Notes under the pieces: model-generated
Told to the model about the DNA's origin: nothing
Databases searched by the model: none
What the model saw: only the letters and a program-made list of their open reading frames with translations
Shown here: piece by piece, positions 32,584 to 42,869 of the stretch
Layout: the number at the start of each line of letters is the position of its first letter
How positions within the stretch are numbered: position 1 is the stretch's first letter
Translations under genes and position numbers: made by a program
Assembly (NCBI RefSeq): GCF_018873765.1
Contig: NC_057925.1
Span: 57,362,970 to 57,426,969, forward strand
DNA from: Telopea speciosissima
Lineage: Eukaryota > Streptophyta > Magnoliopsida > Proteales > Proteaceae
Length of the DNA stretch: 64,000 nt
Direction of reading: 5' to 3'

Positions 32584-34203
32584 AGTTGTGAAGACAATGT
32601 TAGAGTTTTTGTTTCATAAGTTCACAAACTATTGGAGATACTCCATTTGATTGCAAGGGAAATTTTTTTTTTTTTTTTGGGGTTGAACAAGGGGAGTTAA
32701 AGAAAGGAATAATTTTCGAGATCTACTTAGATTAAAACTACAAAACAAGTAGGCGTAAAACAAAATCAATCCTATTGTAATTTATTTTCTTATCTAGTAG
32801 ATTTATGAAAATTTCTTTTGAAGAAAAAGAGTTTTTTGTATTTTTTATATTTTCTAACTTAAAATGGATTTTTATGATCACTATCTCACAAGATTGTATA
32901 AACTAGTTAAATTTTAAATCATATTTAGAAATACTACTTTTAGATTTAATTTTTCTTTTATTTTTAAATCAAAGAGATTTTTATTTTTTGGTACGAAGAA
33001 GATTTACTGATGAGAACCATGTGTATAGCCGGTGGCTTCAAACAAACAAAGATTGTCAAGACAGAGTGGACAGAGGGCTCTACTCTCAAAGGTTGTTGTC
33101 TTTGTTTCAAGATTGTGCTCAGAGAGTGCTACCCCATATTGCTTCGGACCACTCTCCTATTTTGATTTTTTCAGAGTGTGTTCCTCAGTCTGCTAATTGT
33201 CTGTTTAGTTTTCACAAGTTCTGGTCAAAGCATGATGAGTTCTTGAGGGTTGTGTCTGAGTATTGGCAGGGAGCGATCGTTGGCAACCCTATTATTGACT
33301 TGTAAAAAGCTCAAAGGTCTCAAACAAGTTCTTCAATCTTGGTCCAGGCATGTTTTCCCTAATATTAATCTGGCTCTTGAAGCGGCTGAAGCTAGTTGTG
33401 AAGACAATGTGGGAGTTTTTATTTGACAAGTTCACAAACTATTGGAGATACTCTGTTTGATTGTAAGGGGAATTATTTTTTTTTTTAGGTTGAACAAGGG
33501 GAATTAAAGAAAGGAATAATTTTCTAGATCTACTTAGATTAAAACAATAATTACAAAACAAGTAGGCGTAAAACAAAATCAATCCTATTGTAATTTATTT
33601 TCTTATCTAATAGATTTATGAAATTTTTTTTGAAGAAAAAGAGTTTTTTGTTTTTTTTTTGTTTTCAAACTTAAAATGGATTTTTTTTTATCACTATCTC
33701 ACAAGATTGTATAAACTAGTTAAATTTTAAATCATATTTAGAAATACTACTTTTAGATTTAATTTTTAAATCAAAGAGATTTTTATTTTTTTGTACGAAG
33801 AAGATTTATTGATGAGAACCATGTGTACAGCCGGTGGCTTTAGACAAACAAAGATTGTCAAGCCACAGAGTGGACAGAGGGCTCTACTCTCAAAGGTTGT
33901 TGTCTTTGTTTCAAGATTGTGCTCAGAGAGTGCTACCCCATATTGCTTCAGACCACTCTCCTATTTTGATTTTTTAATAGTGTGTTCCTCAGCCTGCTAA
34001 TTGTCTGTTTCGTTTTCACTAGTTCTGGTCAGAGCATGATGAGTTCTTGAGGGTTGTGTCTGAGTATTGGTAGGGAGCGATCGTTGGCAACCCTATTATT
34101 GACTTTTGTAAAAAGCTCAAAGGTCTATAACAAGTTTTTCGGTCTTGGTCCAGGCTTGTTTTCCCTAATATTAATCTGGCTCTTGAAGCTATTGAAGCTA
34201 CTT
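32584..34203. repeat. 810-bp tandem duplication spanning NLR flank and LINE 5' end
   Basis: Unit 1 (about 32584-33393) and unit 2 (about 33394-34203) both start CTAGTTGTGAAGACAATGT and end in the LINE stretch CTGGCTCTTGAAGC. Each holds about 400 bp of NLR flank followed by about 400 bp of LINE. The junction keeps only a 3-base overlap (CTA), which points to microhomology-mediated duplication after the LINE inserted. The copies differ by scattered substitutions and a few small indels. Confidence 0.82.
32988..33393 (+). mobile_element. LINE fragment, endonuclease part (first copy)
   Basis: Encodes the C-terminal part of an L1-type apurinic endonuclease: DRGLYSQRLLSLFQDC, then VLPHIASDHSPILI with the SDHSP signature, then FSFHKFWSKHDEFLRVV. 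The frame stops after NPIIDL (33305) although homologous sequence continues to 33393. It is the 5' end of a truncated insertion; the same segment is repeated in the next element. Confidence 0.8.
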
Positions 34204-36155
34204 TGAAAGAAGTGCAGGCGAGTATTGAGAGGAATGGTTTGAGCGACAACCTTTTTAATCAAGAACGGATGCTAAGATGGCGTTGCTAAAAGCTACTGAG
34301 TTGCATGAGAAATTATAGACGAAAAAAATCGAGAATTATATGGCTTAAAGAAGGGGACATAAACTCTAAATTTTTTCACCTTTCGATCCAAATTTGTAGA
34401 GGGAAAAGTATGATTTAGTCTTTCAAAAAGGAGAATGGCGAGGTAATTTCTAACCAGGCTGATATGGCTGATTATGTGGTTAGTTTCTATGAATCTTTTC
34501 ATAAAAAAGTTCCCCTTACCACTCATTGTGACCTTCTTGATTTTATCCCGGGTGAGATTGATGATGTGGATAATGTGTTTGGAGATGATTCCCTCTTTGG
34601 AGAAAATTAAATATGATGTGTGGGATCTTGACCCAGATAACTCCCCAGGTCCGGATGGTTTTCCAGGTGCTTTTTTTAGGAAGTGTTGGGAGGTAGTGTC
34701 CCATGATTTCTGTGCGGCTGCTAAATTTTTTTTTCTCCTCTAAAAAGCTTCCCTAGGGTGTCAATAACTGTTTTATTACCCTGATTCCAAAAATTGAAGG
34801 GACTCAGTCTTTAGATAAATTCAGGTCTATTTGTATCGGCAATTTCCTCAGTAAAACTATATCTAAAATTATGGCGATGAGACTTGCGGTTACTTCCTAG
34901 GTTAGTGTCTGAAGAACAAAGACTTTTTCAAAAGGGGAAGATTACCTCTTTCCTCTTGGTGGAAGTTTTTTTAGAAGCTTAATTTACATCTTAAATTTAA
35001 AATTTTTTTCTGATGTGTATTACATGCAGGACTTACAAATAGGCAATTTCCTTAATAAAACTATATCTTAAATTATGCCGATGAGACTGGCGGTTAAGCT
35101 TCCCAGGTTGGTGTCTGAGGAACAAGGAGCTTTTCAAAAGGGGAAGATTACCTTTTTCCTCTTGGTGGAAGTTTTTTTGGAAGCTTAATTTACATCCTAA
35201 ATTTAAATTATTTTTCTTACGTGTATTACATGCAGGACTTCCGGTTAAGGATACAGTTTCGAAATGGGCTCAGATCGATTCCACTTGTGCTCTCTATGGC
35301 ACTTGTGTCGAGACCCACTGGCATATCTTCCTCTCCTATGATTGGGTCAAACATATTTGGGCAGCTGGTCCTTTGGGTCTGAGAACTGAGTTTATTTCCC
35401 ACCCCTCTCTGGAACTTTACTGCATTTCCATCTTGATGAATCACAAGCTTGACAAGCCTACTCTGATCTGGTTTTTTTCAGTTTTTATTTTAATTTGTTA
35501 TTTTATTTGGGACACCATGAACTGTATTTCTTTTAATTCGGCCAAGCCTAATCTTCTTTTGGTGCTGAGGAAGGTTGAACGATGGTTGAGGGATCTCCAT
35601 ATCTCCCCCCCCCCCCCCCAATTTCATCCCCTGAATGTAATTAATGACGAGGTTATTTCTTTTACTCAATTGCATGTTTTACCAATTCTGGATTTTCCTG
35701 TGTTGGTATGTGCAGGGCTTGAATCTAGAGACATAGGACCAGCAGGGTGGGCCTCATGCATTTTGTTAAAGGACAAATTTGTTTTGATCGCTGCAGGGAC
35801 AATTTCTCCTAAGCATGAATTGGAACCAAAACTTCTTTGGTCTTCTCACAAGATTAGAGCAAGCCGAGAAACTGGGATTGAAGATGAAAGAAGTTTGGTG
35901 CTCTCATAAGATGTAGCCCGGTCTTCTTTCATCTCCATCCCAATCTTTGTGGCCTCGGCGATTCTAACCCTCTTTTTGCAGATTGTGAATATTTCTAGAG
36001 AAGTTTCTTTTCGATGTTGTCAGAATGATAATTTGTTATCTTTCCTCCGGTTCTGGGCCTTTAAAGCCCATGTCTCTAACTCTCCTTTTGTTTATATTCT
36101 CGATGTAAATTTGCCCTTGATTTAATTTATATATTTTTTGTTTCTTATAAAAAAA
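33790..36155 (+). mobile_element. Degraded 5'-truncated LINE (L1-type)
   Basis: In order: the endonuclease end (LPHIASDHSP, about 33930-33970); the reverse transcriptase start (LDPDNSPGPDGFPGAFFRKC, about 34620-34690); TLIPKIEGTQSLDKFRSI (about 34780-34830); the zinc-binding RVT domain (HAGLPVKDTVSKWAQ, 35230-35340); an RNase-H-like stretch (AGWASCILLKDKFVLIAAG); and an A-rich tail near 36150. Much of the reverse transcriptase, including the catalytic YADD region, is missing, and stops and frameshifts are frequent. A 204-bp direct duplication lies at 34830-35237. The host site is the duplicated NLR flank. Confidence 0.82.
34830..35237. repeat. 204-bp tandem duplication inside the LINE
   Basis: GGCAATTTCCT followed by AAAACTATATCT occurs at about 34840 and again at about 35043. 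Both copies run through TTTTCAAAAGGGGAAGATTA to TACATGCAGGACTT. The offset is about 204 bp. Confidence 0.75.
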
Positions 36156-36600
36156 AGTTTGTTTATTAATTTTTTTTAATGCAATCATGCCACCTGACCT
36201 TTAGGATTTTTCTGGGCTGGGCTTAGCACAAATTGTGATACAAATAATTCAATGGAAGCAACACAAATACTACCAACAATATTGTTTGGACTCAAGGCCT
36301 TACAAATAGATTCAAAACCACCAACATAAAAACATCCCAATAAGACAGACATTCATAAAATCAAAATTCCCTTATTTTATCAAAACCATATGACACTACT
36401 ATGAGCAAATATTTTAAAAACACCAGGAAATATAAGATAGTGACATGACCCAATTTGAGAAATAACTTATTTATTTCTAGGAAATAATCTGGAATCATTC
36501 CCACGACCAAATGGGATCCATCTTCATGTTGAAGCAGATCAACCACTTCTTTTGCATCTGTAAAGAGTTAGATCTCTTCAAAGCAATGAAATCACTACTT
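36156..36600. other. 3' flank of NLR-D
   Basis: From about 36236 the sequence is homologous to the 3' flanks of NLR-B, -E and -F. It holds the predicted second UTR exon of NLR-D; the minus strand in that exon reads AAAGAAGTGGTTGATCTGC. Confidence 0.55.
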
Positions 36601-36682
36601 CTGCACATCAAAGCAATAAATCACATTAGAATGTCCATCAGACTTATTTAATCACCCAGAGAGAGAGAGAGAGAGAACTCAC
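36601..36682 (-). other. Predicted 3'-UTR intron of NLR-D
   Basis: Minus strand GAATCTC|GTGAGTTCTC at the donor, then a pure (CT)n run, and a TTTGATGTGCAG acceptor. At 82 bp it is the shortest of the set. Confidence 0.55.
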
Positions 36683-36697
36683 GAGATTCTCATTTAA

Positions 36698-39550
36698 TCA
36701 ACATGAGGGATTATCTCCCCGGTAGATGTCAACCCATTGGCGTTCATATCCAGGAAGGTGTTGGGATATCTCTATTGGGATTTCTTTTTCCCTTGTATTG
36801 ATGGAAGGTACATGTTTGATCTTCTCCCAATCGTCTCCACCTTCTTTAACCCTCTCAAGGAACTCCTTTGGCATAGCCAATGTAAGTTTCTGCAGTTTTG
36901 TGACATGCCTCAGCCCATTGGGAATCCCTTTTAACCCATAAAGCTCATTCATTTCCAATATCCTCAGATTAGGCAGTGCTCCTTCCTCCACTATCCAATT
37001 CCTTAGACAATGAAACTCATGGAGAGTCAAATCCTCTAGTTTAGGAAACCCTCTTGCAGAGCATTTCATCACTACTCCATCATATGGTTGCTTATCCAAT
37101 GTGAGTTCCTTCAATTTGGGCAGCTTCTCAAGTATCACAATCATGTCTTCTTCTAAACGAGTGTTAGCCAAACGCAACCTCGTGAGATTCGGTGGGAAGT
37201 TGTTGAACTCTGGTAGCTTCCGTATGCATCCGCCAATGTAGAGATCATAGAGATACACATGGTTTGAAAATGAAGGGAAAAATATTTCAGTGCCTCCTAA
37301 TTCTAACAAGAATAGCACCTCAAGGCGCACCAATTTGACAATGGCTTGAGATAATGCCTCTCTGAAGTTCTCTAGGTGTCCTTCATACCCACCTATTCTC
37401 AAGTCCCTGAGATCTGTCAACATTTCGAGGCCATCTTCTATCCAATCGCCTGGTCGAAGCCATAGTGTCTGAAGATGACTTAGTTCCCCAAGCTGTCTCT
37501 GTCTAGGAGGAGAAGAGCATCGACAAATCTCAATAGCTTTCTTAACAATGGAATCATCAGATCTCCACTTTGGAATTCTTCTATAGCATAGAAGATGCCT
37601 CAACTTCTCCAATTTTAAGATTTCAATTGGGAGATATTCATCAATTCTGGTACCAAAAAGATTGAGAGTTTGCAGGTTATACAAGTTGCCAACCCAAGGT
37701 GGAAGAGTTTTCAAGCCGGTTCCACGGAAGCTCAAGTATTTGAGAAAAATGAGCTTTCCTATTTCCTTGGGTAAGGTTTTAATACCTGGGGCATCCTCAA
37801 GATCCAATACATTAAGTAGTTTGAACTCTCTGTAAAGAGACGGGTTCATTTCAGTGAAGCAGAGCAAGGTGCGGAGAAGATTTGAAGAATTTATGGAGGA
37901 AGAATGGTTAGGAGACTGAGCCATATTATCTTCACTAGACTTATCACGGAGGGCTACACGACGATAGCAATTCAAGGACTTTTGAGGAGTGGAGATGTTA
38001 AGAAAGTTACTTTCCTTAGCTTCTGATATTGCTAACTTCAAGAGGAGATCATGAATAATAAATGATTGAGGTACCCCATTTGATTTCCACTTGGCAACAT
38101 GAATCAAGTTCCTCTGCATCAGCTCTTCAAGGCAATCTCCAGCTACATCTTCCATTCTTAAATTCCCTCTTGGTTCCAGAAATCCCTCTGCAACCCATAG
38201 CCGAATCAATTTGTCCCTCTCGATCTCAGCATCATTCGGGAAAAACCCAAAATAAAGAAAACAAGACTTCAAGTGAGAAGGTAATTCGGTATAACTCAGA
38301 CTTAATACCTTTAGACAGTTACTCGTGTCTAAATGCCAATCCACACTGTCGAGTACTTTCTTCCATTCAGCAATAGTAGTCAACCTTTTTTCCAATAAAA
38401 GGCCTCCCAATACCACAATGGCTAGCGGTAATCCATCACATTTTTGAACAATATCTGTTGCCAGTTTTTTCATCTCCTTGTTGAGACTATTGAGACTTGA
38501 TTCTGCGTCTGCATCATTTGGCGATCGGAAGAACACCTTTGAGAAAAGTTTTAAACTCTTCTTTTCATCTAAATGTTTAAGCTTGTATGGATCAGCATTC
38601 GGGTCGGCATGCCGGGCTATTCCTTCATCACGAGTTGTCAGCAACACTCTGCATTGTTGACCGTCACATGGAACGAGGAAGGTGTTTTTCAGTTTATCCC
38701 AATCTTCTCTGCTCCATACATCGTCCAATAAGAAGAGAGAATTCTTCTTCTCTTTGAGAAAATTAGAAAGCCTTTCCTCCAAAATTACAACCTCCTTTGA
38801 TGCCAATTCCTCTCTCTCTGCTTCTGTGAGCACCATAACTTGTTTTATGATGTTGTACAGAACATCTTTCATTCTATATTCTTTTGATATATGAACCCAG
38901 GCTTGACAATCAAAGTGCCTTTTCACATCATCTCTGTCGTAGATTTTTCGAGCAAGGGTGGTTTTTCCCAATCCTCCCATGCCGGTAATTGAGACAACAC
39001 TGAACCGTCCAAGGGACTCCTTTTTCATCAGCAACTTCGCTAGCTTCTCTGCTTCGCTTTGTAATCCCACAACATCGACCGGCCAAAATTTTTGTGCACT
39101 CGAAGAAACTTCAAGTTGATGTGTTTGAGTAAATGTTTGACCCCTCTCTAGAGGCTTGATATCATAATTCATTTGGTCATCTTTCAGCTTTGTGATCTTT
39201 CCATTGATGTCTTGGATCTTCCCTCTAAACTGGTGAGCATTAATAAGAAGTTTTGGGAACTTGATGATCTTCCGAACCACACCGCCCCGCCATCTCTGCA
39301 CCACTTCGTATACAAAGACTTCGATGGTGTCTTCTGCTTCGAAGGCCAACTCTCTGAGTTGTCTCACCCACTCTTTTGCCCGCTCGCTTTTGTGGTATAT
39401 TGCATCTGCGTCCTTCAGAGAGGCAGTCATCAGCTTGAGTTCTTTGTGGAGTAACTCTACTTCTGGCCTCACTTGTAAGAGAGAATTGGCTTCATCATTT
39501 AGTAGAGAGCCTAAATTCTGTATCAAAGGGAGGATCACCATCTCAGCCAT
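36698..39550 (-). CDS. NLR-D: intact CC-NB-ARC-LRR immune receptor (950 aa)
   Basis: Uninterrupted single-exon CNL. The coiled coil (about 1-140) has the EDVID-class motif as EDTIE in FEAEDTIEVFVYE. The NB-ARC contains GMGGLGKTTLARK (P-loop Lys196), SLFLLDDVWSREDW (kinase-2), CRVLLTTRDEG, GLPLAIVVLGGLL and a canonical MHD-class IIHDLLLKLAIS. The LRR half starts near LLRTLLCFTEMNPS and ends with HVPSINTREKEIP. The tail is IYRGDNPSC rather than the TGEMIPDDDH of NLR-B/E, and it has several lineage-specific replacements (GIARHADPNADPYK), so it is an older branch closest to NLR-F. All nucleotide-binding signatures are intact, so it is likely functional. Its ligand or guarded protein cannot be inferred. 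Confidence 0.94.
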   Translation of the reverse strand: MAEMVILPLIQNLGSLLNDEANSLLQVRPEVELLHKELKLMTASLKDADAIYHKSERAKEWVRQLRELAFEAEDTIEVFVYEVVQRWRGGVVRKIIKFPKLLINAHQFRGKIQDINGKITKLKDDQMNYDIKPLERGQTFTQTHQLEVSSSAQKFWPVDVVGLQSEAEKLAKLLMKKESLGRFSVVSITGMGGLGKTTLARKIYDRDDVKRHFDCQAWVHISKEYRMKDVLYNIIKQVMVLTEAEREELASKEVVILEERLSNFLKEKKNSLFLLDDVWSREDWDKLKNTFLVPCDGQQCRVLLTTRDEGIARHADPNADPYKLKHLDEKKSLKLFSKVFFRSPNDADAESSLNSLNKEMKKLATDIVQKCDGLPLAIVVLGGLLLEKRLTTIAEWKKVLDSVDWHLDTSNCLKVLSLSYTELPSHLKSCFLYFGFFPNDAEIERDKLIRLWVAEGFLEPRGNLRMEDVAGDCLEELMQRNLIHVAKWKSNGVPQSFIIHDLLLKLAISEAKESNFLNISTPQKSLNCYRRVALRDKSSEDNMAQSPNHSSSINSSNLLRTLLCFTEMNPSLYREFKLLNVLDLEDAPGIKTLPKEIGKLIFLKYLSFRGTGLKTLPPWVGNLYNLQTLNLFGTRIDEYLPIEILKLEKLRHLLCYRRIPKWRSDDSIVKKAIEICRCSSPPRQRQLGELSHLQTLWLRPGDWIEDGLEMLTDLRDLRIGGYEGHLENFREALSQAIVKLVRLEVLFLLELGGTEIFFPSFSNHVYLYDLYIGGCIRKLPEFNNFPPNLTRLRLANTRLEEDMIVILEKLPKLKELTLDKQPYDGVVMKCSARGFPKLEDLTLHEFHCLRNWIVEEGALPNLRILEMNELYGLKGIPNGLRHVTKLQKLTLAMPKEFLERVKEGGDDWEKIKHVPSINTREKEIPIEISQHLPGYERQWVDIYRGDNPSC

Positions 39551-40119
39551 ATTTTCTCTTGCCTACTTGGCTGGAGAAAAATCAAAACTTTCTCGCTCTA
39601 TAGAGCTTAGAAAAGCCCAGGCAGGTACTCTTCTTCTGATCTCTTCCTCACTTTATATCATTTCTGCAAAACATAATCTTATGATGTAATATTTGACAAT
39701 ATCTCATGTTTGAGCAAAACACCAACCAAAACACGAAAAAAAAAAAACAAAAACAGAGCAAGATGACACAGAGATTTAACGTGGTTCATACATCAATATG
39801 GTGTGCTACATCCACGTGCGAAGGCGAAGCTATTTCAATATGTAAATCGAAGAAAGTTATAATAGAGATCCCTCAAGAACAGTCAAAATGGCGTTGCTGC
39901 TCTCTCCAAGAAACCCTAAATCGAAAACCCCCAAAATTCTCACACTTTACAACAAAGCAGGTAAAGAACATAAATATTTCTCTTATCGGCCCAAGCCCTT
40001 CGCTACCATCACAGATCTAAGAAAAAGTTTTATTCGGATCGCCACAAAAAATGTCGGAGCGGATCATTCTTCGAAACGGGTCCAAGAATTCAAGACACAC
40101 ATAACATCTCATGTGTTAT
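39551..40119. other. 5' flank of NLR-D with a roughly 400-bp insertion (about 39711-40110)
   Basis: Compared with the NLR-B flank, which runs ATCTCATCTGTTCTACTTG, this copy is interrupted after ATCTCATG (about 39703-39710). The same 8-9 bases recur at the far side (about 40107-40115), as a target-site duplication would. The insert includes TTTAACGTGGTTCATACATC. No inverted ends or coding domain were seen, so the element class is open. Confidence 0.5.
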
Positions 40120-42672
40120 ACTTGTTGTATTATACTCATGAAAACATGTTATTCAGCATCACCCAGAAATTAAAAAGTTTCAATCATGAATTTATAAAGT
40201 TGTAGGTTGTGTTTGGTATGCATTCTTGGAATGAATTCTAGGTTGATTTTACATTCTCGAATGATAAAAATATGCATACCAAATCCAGTCGTAGACTCCA
40301 CCTTGCCACTAAGTATTTCATATGGGAATTTTTATTGTTTATTTGATAAGTTCAGAAACATTATGGAAGATGATTATCTTTCTAAATTGGCAAGAGTAAG
40401 GGTGTAAATCGGAACGGGCAATCGGTCAATTTCATAATTGATTCTGGTCCTATGGGGTCAGGAACAGAACTGCTCTGGTTTGTGTAATCAGTATCAAACT
40501 AGAGAATCGGAACCAATTGCTCATCGGTGCGACGGTTTGGTTCCTAATCAATTTTAGGCATTATAAACGAAATTGTTATCGATAAGCATCAAATAACCAA
40601 AAAAAGAAAAAATTAAGAAAAACAAAAAGAATCCTCTCAAGTACATCAATAAATTTATTACCAAAAAAAAAAAAAAAACCCCTTAATCAATAAACACATA
40701 AAAAAATTTCGTAATTAACAAATTGAAGGCGAGGCCTAATCAATCATCAATCCTAACTAGTGTAATAAAATCAAGAAAATAATACCAAAAGAAAGAAACT
40801 ATGAAGAGAAAGGCTCATACCTTGTAAGAAACCTCTAAACCCAGAGCTTCACAAAACACTGTCAACTAACGATTCAAACGTTTCCTCATGAGAAGAAAAC
40901 ATGGCAATCTAAAAACCAAAATTGTTCCGGTTTGTTCCATTTCAAACCTTCCTTCATATACACTCTCTATGGTAAAGGAAATGCTCTATGAACATGATAC
41001 CTTTCTGTACTTGTAAAGAAATGGAGTGGAAAGGAGGATTTTGGAAGGAAACAGGAAAAGAATTTTCTGATCGTGACCAACATAGAATCTTGTGTCATAT
41101 GAAATGGGTCCCAATCCTTCTTTAACGTGAAACACACTTACTTAGTTATGGCGTGTCATGCATCTTTCTTGGTCTTTCCATGGTTTTATGACCATTGGCA
41201 AAAGAAAAGGGGATAAGAAACAGAATGTAAGTAGCCCCATTTGGGGAAGATGGAAATCTTTACATTATTCCAATAGTTGGAATACAAAAATGGTTAAAGA
41301 GGATGAGATGGTAAAATTAGAAAAAGGGTTAACGAGGATGAGATGGTAAAATTATTAGTAGGTCCAGATGGGGAAGAATATAACTTTTCCAAGTATTCCT
41401 ATCCTTGGAATACACTGATTTCTTGTTGGATCAAAGGCTTTTAGAAAAGAAAAGGATAAATAGGAGATGGTAAAATTAATAGCCCCACATTACCATGGTC
41501 CTTTTATTGAAGAATGTATGTTTTGTTGGTGGTGGAATAAGCAAGTAGTGTTAATATAATTGTGGAGTTCTTAGAATTGAAAACTGATCATTATAGCATC
41601 CTCATTTTGAATCTTTTTGCAAAAGGTCGAAAATATTTTCAAAGTTTTATCTGTGGTACTTAAAAATAATACCCAAGTATATTTAGAAAAATCATCTAAT
41701 TACAAATGCATATTATAACTACGGTGATTCAATAAAAAACCCCCAAGCTACGATCAAAGGTTTTCTAAGTAAAAACCATTTGAGTATCGATCACTTATTC
41801 AACGAATAGATGTAACGAATAAAAATCTAGAAAAACATTTGTCCTTTGGTCAAAATAAGCATAAGCAAGATTTTGAAAGAAAAAAAATTCCTTCACTTCA
41901 AAACTTTTTTGAAAATTGAAAATTTTTTGGAGTCTAACTACGAAATCTAAATAATAGTCTAGGGACTAAGACCTGGAGGACTAAAAACCTCAATTCTACA
42001 AATTAAAAACTCGGGATAGGGTTGCGAAGTCATAGATTTGAGGAAAAGAAAGGATAACGAGGAGATGTTACAATTATTAGGAAGCCCAGATGGGGAAGAA
42101 GGCAACTTCTCCATTTTCCAATAATTAAAATACATTCACTTCTTGTGAGGCTTTTAGGAAAAGAAAGGATACGGGGAAGAGGTAAAATTATTAATTAGGA
42201 GGCCCAGGTGGGAAAGAAGGTAACTTTTCCATTTCCCAATAGTTGGGATACTTTGACTTCTTGTTGAATCAAAAGGGTTTTAGGAAAATAAAGGATAAGG
42301 AGGAGATTAAAAAGTATTAGTAGCCCTAGATGGGGAAGAAGGCAACTTTTCTATCTTCCAATCGTTCACTTGTTGGATCAAAGGCTCTCGAAAAAGAAAA
42401 GGACAAAGAAAGAGACGGTAAAATTATTAGTAGCCCTAGGTTTGCGCGTTACATCGTAGCCGCATCTGATCTTGTATAGCGCAGGTGTAGTGGTTGGCGT
42501 GAGACTAGCCGTCAAATCAAAATTTTGAAATCCCAGGCAATTTTGTACGTCAGATCATGCAAAATTGAACCGTCAGATCCCCATCGCATGGCAGAGTCAA
42601 CCCAATAGCTTCTGGCGCATTAAAAACGCATTTCAACCATCCATTGGTCCATCAGGTACGGAGCATTATGAT
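40120..42672. other. Distal 5' flank of NLR-D, duplicated upstream of NLR-E
   Basis: 40200-41500 matches 53480-54670 and 41740-42440 matches 54675-55450, at high similarity and in the same order. About 40203-40290 contains a small inverted-repeat element (TTTGGTATGCAT against ATGCATACCAAA). Open frames such as 41158-41349 have no supporting features. About 250 bp at 41500-41740 are absent from the NLR-E copy. Confidence 0.65.
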
Positions 42673-42869
42673 GAATAATTATCACCTTCAATTCGCTGTC
42701 CACTTCAATTCCTCCAATTCCTCTAATAAGGGGAGTGGACCCCACCTTGGGCAGCCTTGGGCAGTGTGTTCAGGCAGGGGTTAGGATGGTTATTTCCGCC
42801 CCCTATGTGAGGAATTGGAGGAATTACAGCAGGCAGCAAATTGGAGGGGATAACGATTCCCATTATGAT
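42664..42869. mobile_element. MITE (42673-42860) with 9-bp target duplication
   Basis: The direct repeat CATTATGAT at 42664-42672 and 42861-42869 brackets a 188-bp foldback element. Its ends begin GAATAATTATCACCTTCAAT and, on the other strand, GGAATCGTTATCCCCTCCAA. Inner arms AATTCCTCCAATTCCTC and GAGGAATTGGAGGAATT are perfect complements. The 9-bp duplication fits a MULE-derived MITE. It is absent from the corresponding NLR-E flank as far as I can align. Confidence 0.75.

Noticed and set aside
35373-35909. A 178-codon plus-strand frame that could be taken for a gene
   Set aside because: It lies between the zinc-binding and RNase-H-like parts of the LINE and in part reads them in the wrong frame.
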